From NCBI GenBank assembly GCA_005801395.1, contig SYDV01000152.1:1-19895 (forward strand): DNA of 19,895 bases. The letters run 5' to 3'. Source of the stretch: Planctomycetia bacterium. GTDB lineage: Bacteria > Planctomycetota > UBA11346. The position numbers and the translations under genes were made by a program. The notes below the pieces were generated by a model that ran no database searches, was not told where the DNA came from, and saw only the letters and a list, made by a program, of their open reading frames with translations. Shown piece by piece: positions 1 through 7,300 of this stretch (position 1 is the stretch's first letter; each line of letters opens with the position of its first letter).

Positions 1-1345
1 CGCTTAACTTGTTGAATGCGCGCACTTCTGCTTTAGGGCCGAATACCAAGCGGGAATTACCGCTCAGCTCAACGGTGACTTCACCATTTTCGTTGCGAAG
101 ACCCTGGCCAGCTTTCAGCAACATTCCGAGCGTTCCAGGTTTTTCTATCTTGTCTTCGAGTAAATAAAAATCGCCTTGGAAGCCTACAATAGTAGCTATG
201 GTTTGTTCACGTGCAGCGCTGGTTGAATGGGCGTCAGCGATATTAGAGCCAAAAATCCACAGCAATACTAATACTAAGACGCCCATCGTCGCTAAGCCAG
301 CGCCGATGAGAGCAATTGATGGTTTCCCACGTTTACCGCGATGGCGAGGAGATTCCGAGGCGTCGTAATTACTGCTGGTCTGGTGGCGTTTATTGGGTGA
401 ACTGCCGTGTTTGTCTTGGCGATGAGCGGTTGAGGTATTTGGTGTTTGAGATTGGCGCTGCCCAATGCGATCTTGGACACGCATCAATTCACTGCCGCTA
501 CCAACCGGCGTGCGTGTTGGGGCGGCAACTTGTAATAGGCTGCTTTCATTGCGCCGTTTATGCTCTATTTGTCCCATGCTTTGAGCGAGCACACGTGCGT
601 CGTCTTGATTAAATGCGCCAGATATCGCACGTAGCAGCAGATCGATACGCATTTGTCGAGTAAATGCTGCGGCGCGTGCCAAGTCTTTTAATAAACTAAG
701 GCTCAGTTGCTGCCGAGCGTCAGGCTGAATCGAACTGGCTATGTGTAATTCTATCGTAACCGGAAATAAGCGGTCATCAGGTGCGCGTCCATCCTCGGCG
801 GAAGCGCGCCAATGGAGTAAGGCCCGGGCAATAAAGAGACGAATCGCGACTTCTGCTTGGCCGCTTAATTGCAATTCGGCGGCTAAAATGTCGAGAGCCG
901 TATTTTCGGTGTAGCGACGATGGATTAACACTTGTGCGGCTTCATCTAATTCGGCGTATTTTTTATTGATGTGAGCAGCGCCGTCATTGGTTGGCGCGAC
1001 TAATGCCTGCAGACCTTCCAAGCCGTCCTGGGCAACTAAATGTCGTAAACCGTCCTTTACTGCGATGGCTTGATTTCGCTCTTGCTCCAAACGGTGTTGT
1101 AAAATCACCATCGCTCGTTGACGAATCCAAACAATGACCTGCGAGGTTGGTGGACAGGCAGCTATTTCACGACGTACCTGCATCCAGGTCGCTGCATGGA
1201 CATCTTCCATCATGGCAGGCGAGGCCGCAAAGGTGGCAATAAATGCGCGTAGGTCACGCGCGACCATCATGATCAGTGCGGTGACGGCATCGATGTTTCC
1301 ATGCTTAGCTTCATTGACGAGGCTGGGAAATTCCTGAGCCGACAT
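1..1345 (-). CDS. ECF sigma-like / anti-sigma-like / FecR membrane fusion protein (3' end outside window)
   Basis: The frame is open from ATG at 1345 to the left edge, giving 448 residues with the C-terminus missing. Residues about 6-95 read like ECF sigma region 2: a Gly-Asn-x-Asp-Ala start, then MEDVHAATWMQV in the place of the usual EDVVQETWLRV, then a W-x-R-x-x-A helix. Residues about 130-178 resemble region 4 (LDEAAQVLIHRRY, later ARALLHW). Residues about 190-240 look like the N-terminal anti-sigma helices of FecR-type proteins. A low-complexity polar linker follows, then one membrane helix (about 343-366) and the start of a FecR-like beta domain (about 380 onward). The start is supported by AGGGA seven bases upstream. 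The layout matches the gene at 4392-8420, so the two are paralogues. The sigma likeness is by eye; whether it binds RNA polymerase is unknown. The outer domains lie beyond the window. Confidence 0.72.
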   Translation of the reverse strand, partial: MSAQEFPSLVNEAKHGNIDAVTALIMMVARDLRAFIATFAASPAMMEDVHAATWMQVRREIAACPPTSQVIVWIRQRAMVILQHRLEQERNQAIAVKDGLRHLVAQDGLEGLQALVAPTNDGAAHINKKYAELDEAAQVLIHRRYTENTALDILAAELQLSGQAEVAIRLFIARALLHWRASAEDGRAPDDRLFPVTIELHIASSIQPDARQQLSLSLLKDLARAAAFTRQMRIDLLLRAISGAFNQDDARVLAQSMGQIEHKRRNESSLLQVAAPTRTPVGSGSELMRVQDRIGQRQSQTPNTSTAHRQDKHGSSPNKRHQTSSNYDASESPRHRGKRGKPSIALIGAGLATMGVLVLVLLWIFGSNIADAHSTSAAREQTIATIVGFQGDFYLLEDKIEKPGTLGMLLKAGQGLRNENGEVTVELSGNSRLVFGPKAEVRAFNKLS

Positions 1346-1576
1346 GCAAAATCCCTAACGTGGGAGAAAATAAATAAACGCGAGAATGGAAAAGCTAGAT
1401 CGGGTAAAGCCAGAGCGCGGCCGATACCAGGCGAAGTCGTGTGGTATCAGCGCAACTAACCGACTGAGCCTAGCATGCTCAACGAACCTTGGCCAATGCT
1501 AATTGACCTAATAACCGGTGTGGCCGTCATCAGTGTTGGGTGCAGTTGCTCAGTAAAAGTTTATAACGGACATCAC

Positions 1577-2458
1577 TTACGGCGTGGTGGTTGGTTTCGC
1601 TGGCCAGTCCGCGCCTTGATCAATCCACTTGGTAATCAAGGCAATTTGCGTGGCGGATAAAGCAGGTTTCTTTTTCGGCATGCGTGGATCATCTTCACCT
1701 TCAAACAGGCGAATGACGAGCAAGCTTTCCTTTCCTTTTCCTGGAATAATGGAAGTGCCGCCATCGCCACCTTTGACCAAAAAGTCGCGTGAATCCATGC
1801 GCAATTCACCTTTTTGTTCTTTGTCATCATGACATTCATAGCAATTTTTCACAAAGATCGGGTCGATGTCGCGCCAGAAATCGACTTTGTCAGGAATGGG
1901 ATCAGCGGGTTTTTCGCTCGCTGGAGCGGCAAACATTTCCCACGGCATAATAGGTAAAAAGCCAGGGCCATGCATCGCAACGCCACCATAGTGTCCCGTC
2001 AGGCTTACTAAAATGGCTCCCGGAAAAACGAAGACGCGATAGAGCGTCGATAATTTTTGTGAATCGCCGAATTGACGAGCTAAGGCAACCACGGCAACGA
2101 GGACAGCGACGACGGTTGTTGATATCCCTAACCAACGATGCAGTTCAATCGTTTGTGCGTATTCACTTTCCCCCACATGATTTCCGGCCAGCATCCATCC
2201 CTGTACCGCAGCAACAACGGAACTGAGCGCTGCAATTACCGCGATAAGAGCTACGGTGGAATCAACGGAACCTTCGCGCTTGCGCCAGCGGAGCGCTTCA
2301 ATTCCCGCCAAAACCATTAATAATGCCACAGGGAAATGGACGACTACGACATGCATGCGCCCAAATATGGTGACCATGGATGGGCGGGCATCTGCGGCAT
2401 CGATCGAAACAACCGAGGCGGCAATGAGCAAAGATAAGTACAAGAGGCGTTTCAGCAT
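1577..2458 (-). CDS. membrane protein with DUF2231 domain and C-terminal planctomycete-type cytochrome c (PSCyt1) domain
   Basis: This is a 293-residue protein. It begins with a hydrophobic signal-like stretch (MLKRLLYLSLLIAASVV), followed by several membrane helices. One of these contains the HFPVALLMV motif typical of DUF2231. The last third, roughly residues 190-285, is a PSCyt1 domain: DIDPIFVKNCYECH gives a CxxCH haem site, followed by KGELRMDSR, a Gly-Lys-Gly-Lys segment, MPKKKPALS and IDQGADWP. It is likely a membrane-anchored haem protein facing the periplasm; its redox partner is unknown. ATG 2458 is preferred over the longer upstream start at 2527 because GGAAAG lies just upstream (2462-2467) and the signal sequence begins there. 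No DUF1549/DUF1553 partner is adjacent, though one occurs at 13473. It is divergent from the gene at 2760. Confidence 0.85.
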   Translation of the reverse strand: MLKRLLYLSLLIAASVVSIDAADARPSMVTIFGRMHVVVVHFPVALLMVLAGIEALRWRKREGSVDSTVALIAVIAALSSVVAAVQGWMLAGNHVGESEYAQTIELHRWLGISTTVVAVLVAVVALARQFGDSQKLSTLYRVFVFPGAILVSLTGHYGGVAMHGPGFLPIMPWEMFAAPASEKPADPIPDKVDFWRDIDPIFVKNCYECHDDKEQKGELRMDSRDFLVKGGDGGTSIIPGKGKESLLVIRLFEGEDDPRMPKKKPALSATQIALITKWIDQGADWPAKPTTTP

Positions 2459-2759
2459 GGGCTTTCCGCGAATGGAATGGAGGACGTTGGATTTCAGTGG
2501 GTCATGCCAAACTGATCTGTTCAACACGACGTCGGGAAACTAGCGTACAAAATCGGATACGCGAGTCCGGAGATCGCGTTGACGATGGGAAGTTCAGATG
2601 ATTTATGTCGGGTTAAAACGTTTGGCTTTGGTCCGAGATGAGTGACCAGACCAGTGATTTACTCTGAAAATCATCCGAAAAACGTTTTTTGCACTCGGTG
2701 TAGGTGTTGGGGCAACGAGGTACTTGGGCTTTCTGGGGTTGTCACCACGATGCGCACCC
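2459..2759. promoter_or_regulatory. divergent intergenic region
   Basis: These 301 bases separate the divergent cytochrome-domain gene (minus) and the MEKHLA gene (plus), so both promoters should lie here. No convincing -35/-10 pair was found. The notable content is two copies of AAAACGTTT (2615-2623 and 2679-2687), the second inside a 12-base palindrome AAAAACGTTTTT (2678-2689). No coding region is supported. Confidence 0.4.
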
Positions 2760-3230
2760 ATGACCGAAGTTAGTTTTACTGCTGAGGTGGTTTGTCGCTG
2801 TGGTTATCTGACCAACAGTTTTGCGCGGTGGTTAAGGCGACCACTGCTGGCGAATATGCCATCTGACCCGTTGGCGCTAACTCGCGCATTATATGAGTTA
2901 GACGCAGTATTGGTTTCGCATGGCACCCAGGCTGATCCTGTGTTCTGGTTTGCCAATCGAGCTGCGCAGCGTTTGTGGGACATGGATTGGAAGACGTTTA
3001 CGACTTTACCCTCTCGTTTAAGCGCCGAGCCAGATGAGCAATCTGCGCGAGCACAATTATTGTCGCGAGCAACGCGCGATGGGTTTATTTCGGATTACAC
3101 GGGTGTGCGCGTCAGTAGTAAAGGGCAACGTTTTCGTATACGCGATGTGGTATTGTGGAATATTCGTGACGACCACGATCAGCCAGCCGGACAAGCGGCG
3201 CTGTTTTCGCAGTGGGATCTGCTCGCATGA
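2760..3230 (+). CDS. MEKHLA domain protein
   Basis: This is a 156-residue protein. From about residue 45 it matches the MEKHLA family, a PAS-like domain found in bacteria and at the C-terminus of plant HD-ZIP III proteins. Visible hallmarks are LYELDAVLVSHGTQADPVFW, FANRAAQRLWDMDW, LPSRLSAEPDEQ, a Ser-Arg-Ala-Thr-x-x-Gly-Phe-Ile-x-Asp-Tyr stretch with GVRVSSKGQRF, and VVLWNIRDD ending in a GQAALFSQWDLL segment. A sensory or ligand-binding role is inferred from the PAS-like fold; no effector domain is present. ATG 2760 is chosen over the TTG at 2724 because the extra residues have no family likeness, though neither has a strong ribosome binding site. Its stop overlaps an ATG at 3227 (ATGA), suggesting coupling to the permease downstream. 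Confidence 0.85.
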   Translation: MTEVSFTAEVVCRCGYLTNSFARWLRRPLLANMPSDPLALTRALYELDAVLVSHGTQADPVFWFANRAAQRLWDMDWKTFTTLPSRLSAEPDEQSARAQLLSRATRDGFISDYTGVRVSSKGQRFRIRDVVLWNIRDDHDQPAGQAALFSQWDLLA

Positions 3231-3258
3231 GCGACAAGAAGAAAAAACATTTTCGCGT

Positions 3259-4194
3259 GTGCCCGTGCTGACGCTCATCTTACGGCGATTAGGTGCCGGA
3301 ATTGCCGTCATCTTATTGGTGCATCTCGCAACGTTTATCGCGCTTCGATTAATGCCAGGAGATCCCTGGGCAGACGTTGCCGGTGATCGTACGTTGCCAG
3401 CGGCAGCAGTTGAGCGCCTCAAACAAATTTATGGTCAGGGCAGCGACCACAGTATTTTCATGCAGTACGCGCAAGATTTAGGGCATAAGTTATTTGGAGA
3501 TTTTGGTGCGAGTTTGAAAATTGCACGTGGACACGATGTGTTATCGCTTTTAGCACATGCTGCTCCAGTGTCGCTAACCATTGGTTGTGGCGCATTATTA
3601 GTTGGCATATTTTTGGGTTTGTGGGCTGGTATGTGGGCGGCACGACGGCAAAAGTTATGGCCCGATGGTTGCGTGCGTGCAGGGGCGACGCTTGGTATTA
3701 GTACGCCGGATTTTATTATCGCACCATTATTATTAGTCGTATTTAGTTTATGGTTAGGTTGGTTACCTGCCGGCGGCATAGATCATGCGTCAGCTTTATT
3801 ATTACCGATTTTGACCTTGAGTATTCCTTTAGCTGCTCAAATCGCACGTCTGACACGGGCAAGTATGCTTGATGAATTAGCGGCTGATTTTGTTCGCACG
3901 GCCAGAGCTAAGGGCGCAAATGAATCAAGCATTGTCGTCGATCATGCCTTGCGCCCAGCCTTTGGTCCGGTGCTGGCATACTTAGCCACTGCTGCGGCGG
4001 GAGTGTTAACGGGTTCGATGGTGGTCGAGAGCTTATTTGCCATCCCTGGTCTGGGTTATTTTTTTGTCGCTGGTGCTTTGCAACAAGACTGGACTGTCGT
4101 GAGTGGAGCCGCGTTGTTTTACGCGGTTTTGTTGGTGGGTTTCAATCTCCTGGCTGACCTTGGCCTCTTATGGTGTGATCCCCGTACACGCTAA
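3259..4194 (+). CDS. DppB/OppB-type ABC transporter permease (orphan; possible 5' frameshift)
   Basis: This is a 311-residue inner-membrane permease of the oligopeptide/dipeptide (DppB/OppB) type. It has about six membrane helices, the first at LGAGIAVILLVHLATFIALR followed by LMPGDPW, as usual for the family. The loop that contacts the ATPase is clear: DFVRTARAKGANESSIV then HALRPAF. The C-terminal region with VVESLFAIPGLGYFF is also characteristic. The GTG at 3259 is the first plausible in-frame start, but it has no good ribosome binding site. An ATG at 3227, overlapping the stop of the MEKHLA gene, begins MSDKKKK in another frame; one extra A in the run at 3242-3247 would join it to this gene. 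No partner permease, ATPase or binding protein lies nearby, so the substrate is unknown. Confidence 0.85.
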   Translation: MPVLTLILRRLGAGIAVILLVHLATFIALRLMPGDPWADVAGDRTLPAAAVERLKQIYGQGSDHSIFMQYAQDLGHKLFGDFGASLKIARGHDVLSLLAHAAPVSLTIGCGALLVGIFLGLWAGMWAARRQKLWPDGCVRAGATLGISTPDFIIAPLLLVVFSLWLGWLPAGGIDHASALLLPILTLSIPLAAQIARLTRASMLDELAADFVRTARAKGANESSIVVDHALRPAFGPVLAYLATAAAGVLTGSMVVESLFAIPGLGYFFVAGALQQDWTVVSGAALFYAVLLVGFNLLADLGLLWCDPRTR

Positions 4195-4202
4195 AGAACT
4201 GC

Positions 4203-4231
4203 GGTTACTTAGTTAGTGACTATTGGTAACC
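4203..4231. repeat. weak inverted repeat after the permease gene
   Basis: GGTTAC (4203-4208) is the exact reverse complement of GTAACC (4226-4231), with a 17-base loop that itself contains AGT/ACT. It lies just past the permease stop but no T-tract follows, so it is at best a poor terminator. Confidence 0.3.
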
Positions 4232-4316
4232 TAGATCTTGTGCCTAAATCGTGGCCACGCTCTGGGTCACAAATGTTTAAGTTATCATCATAGAAGCATT
4301 GAGATCAGCTTCGCTG

Positions 4317-4328
4317 TAGGGTACCCTA
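4317..4328. promoter_or_regulatory. perfect 12-base palindrome upstream of the large sigma/FecR gene
   Basis: TAGGGTACCCTA reads the same on both strands and lies about 64 bases before the ATG at 4392, a position suited to an operator. A second imperfect pair, CTGTC (4336-4340) and GACAG (4351-4355), follows. Function is inferred from position only. Confidence 0.35.
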
Positions 4329-4379
4329 ACCACGTCTGTCACCTGGGCGGGACAGTCTGTTACGACGAACACATTGGCC

Positions 4380-4385
4380 AAGGTG
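4380..4385 (+). promoter_or_regulatory. ribosome binding site deciding the ATG 4392 start
   Basis: AAGGTG ends six bases before ATG 4392, a normal spacing. The alternative in-frame TTG at 4374 would lie upstream of this site and has no comparable site of its own. Confidence 0.55.
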
Positions 4386-4391
4386 TCCTAT

Positions 4392-7300
4392 ATGTTGGCA
4401 GACCATGCGGTGAGTCTTTCATCGCCAACTCGAGAACCACAGCGTGGGTTATTATTATTCGTTGCGATTTACGTTGAACGTTGGTCGTCGGTATTAGACA
4501 TTTGCAAGGCGGTTAATGCGAAGTCAGCTTTGGACGACTCAGAAGCACAATTAATCGACCGTGCCGTGCCCTTGATTAATAAATATATTGAGGATGCCGC
4601 TATCGTGGCCATTGGTGAACAAGATACCTTACGACATGTCGTAATTCAGCATGCTCGTGAAGCCCTGCGTTCGCAAACGATATTAAATAATCGTTGTGCC
4701 GATCAGGTGTTGGCGCGCTTATCAGGCAGCGAAGAAAATGTGCGTAGCCTCATTGAGGCGCGTTATCGTGACAATTATGCTAGCGAAGGATTAATGGACA
4801 TAATCGGTGTGCCGATGATAGAAGTTCCAGTCGCTTTGTGTCACGCGCGTTCACTTTTAGACTGGTATAAAGACGCGGGTGAATGGATTGTGCATTCAGC
4901 CGATCATTCAATTTCATCCCTCGTGGAGCTCTATTTATCTGAGCGCATTGATCTCACGTCACGCGATTTGTTGACTACTTATTTAACCAAAGATATCAGT
5001 TTATTGGCCCTTTTTGAACGGCAGGTACGACTGCATTTACTATTAACCGCCGCTTATGCTCCAATTGAGATGTCGAGCAATCACATCACTCGTAGCCGAG
5101 TGGTTGATACGAATCATTTTGGTAAGCCACTCGGTTCATCCGGTCGCACAACCGTGCGAAAAACGGATCCGTCGGGAGTAATAGCGACTCTCGAGTCTCA
5201 TCACATTCCTGAACGTCATCGTGCCCCACTATTTATTGCCGGTGCCATCGTCGTGATGGCATTGGCACTTGGTTTATGGTTATTATCGACGAATAAAACT
5301 CCTGCTCCGCTATTGGCAGCAGCGCAACAAACCGCAGAGGTGTCACGTATATCCTCGGCTTCAGGAGCCGTCGTGGTGCTGCGAGCTGGAAAAACGCTCA
5401 AACCTATTCGCGGAGACATCGTGCTTTGGGGTGATGGTTTTATAACGGAAAACGCCGCAAATTTGGTTTGCGAAACGGCCACGGGTATTCGCTTAGAGTT
5501 GGGTGAAAATACGAAGATTTTATCGCATGATGATAATCAGGGCAATTGCGTGATTCAGCTCGAGCAAGGTACGGTGACGGTTTCTGATCGAGGTGGCGTT
5601 ACCGGAGGTGGAGTTTCCATTAAAACCCCATTTGGACAGATCGCATTACAAGGAGGACAAAGTGATGTCATGGTTAAGGATGGGCGCACGGAAGTGCTAG
5701 TTGAACGTGGACAGGCATTATTTTCTAAATCCGATGGGACCGAAGAAGTTTTGGTTTTGACAAGTCGTCGTGCACGCTCACGTGCTAGTGGTGGACCGAT
5801 CGTCTTAGCGCTACCTGAATTTTTACGTGGCATAAATTTAGGTGGCAATGATGTTGTCATTCAAGGTCATAGTTGGTTGTCGCAACGTAAAGCAGTAAGT
5901 GCGGGTTTTTCCTTGAAAGGAAATATAGGAGCTGAGATACCAGCGAAAAAATGGCAAAAAAAGGGTGATGATAGTTCCCAAATGGCATTGATGTTGAGTA
6001 GTAACGCGCAGGCAAAGGATTCACTGACGCTCACACAAGTCGTGCCGAATGGAGAAATAGAAGTCACGTTGTGGATTGTCGGAGTTGAAACTTTATCAGC
6101 CGTGCAGCTTGACGTTGGTGAACAATCCCTGGCTCTGGTGCCAATATCTTTGGGTGGCGGTGCTTGGCGGGTTGGGCCAATTCCGGCGGAAATCAATAAT
6201 CGTCAATGTGTTGTTACGGTGAAGGACGGACTGAAAGTCGCCGGTATTCAATATCAGGCTTTAAGTCCGCCAAGTACACCGATGCCACTCAGCATGGCTT
6301 TACGTGGCGATCCGTCCAGCATGACCAGTTATGTTGGCCAGGAAGTCTTGCTGGAAGTCGATATCGATGGTGACGCGGCAATCTTGCAACGCATCGAATA
6401 TGTTGTGGCAGGAGCCGTTGTCGGAGCCAGCACGATAGCACCATTTCGTGCGAAATGGACCCCCGAAACTAATGGCAGTTTCCAGCTCAGTATTCGCTCA
6501 ACTGATATCACTGAGGCAGAATATGAAACACCAGCAATCCCGCTGCGAGTACATCTGGCCTATGGCAGCGGAGAATTAACGCGAGAAATCTGGCAGGGTT
6601 TTGAAGAACGGTCACTAAAAGAGTTCGATCGTGCAGCGATATTGCGTCAAATGCCCATCAAAAAGGAATTTATTAAGTCATTAAGTACGTCGAAATATCG
6701 AGACAATTACATACAGCGAATTTCTGGATATATTTTCCCTCCTGTGGCTGGAAATTACGTCTTTAAAATTGCGAGCGGCGGCGATTCAGAATTGTGGCTC
6801 AAGAAAAGCGGAGAAGAGCTGGAGCGAATTGCGACTTTGTATGATATCAAACAAGGAGTTCGCGTTAACGAATGGGGCCGATCGCCGACGCAAACGTCGA
6901 AGCCGATCACTCTGACCGCTGGCAAGCGCCATTATTTCGAAGTGTGGCACAAAGTGGTCAGTGGTGATGACCATGTGGAAGTGGGTTGGGTGATGCCGAG
7001 CGGTGAATTTGAAGCGCCTATTAGTGGTATTCATTTTCAACCAAATTATTGGACGTTGATGCCGGTTGCGCAGGAGTTGCCACCGCCGCCATCAGTGCCA
7101 AGCGATGAGGTGCGATTCTTCCTGGGTATTAATTTTGCTGGACCAACGTTGGTCTCGCAAAAGACAACGTGGACTGGGCAACAGGAATTAGAAAAAATTA
7201 CCGGTGAGGTACCGCTAGCCGTGTGGCTTGGTTCATTACCATGGCAGTATGCGAGTAATGGCCTTGGCCCTCTGGAAATAAACCGTTCGAATGGGTGGAT

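Noticed and set aside
2724..2759. TTG start giving a longer MEKHLA protein
   Set aside because: The twelve extra residues have no family likeness, and ATG 2760 is the simpler choice; this remains uncertain because neither start has a strong ribosome binding site.
4372..4384. 13-base match CATTGGCCAAGGT also on the minus strand at 1498-1486, upstream of both sigma/FecR genes
   Set aside because: Several exact 13-base matches are expected by chance in a window this size, and the distances to the two start codons differ widely (8 versus about 140 bases).
7280..7300. GTTCGAAT-like strings that resemble a tRNA T-arm
   Set aside because: They lie within the large coding frame and no acceptor or anticodon stems can be built around them.
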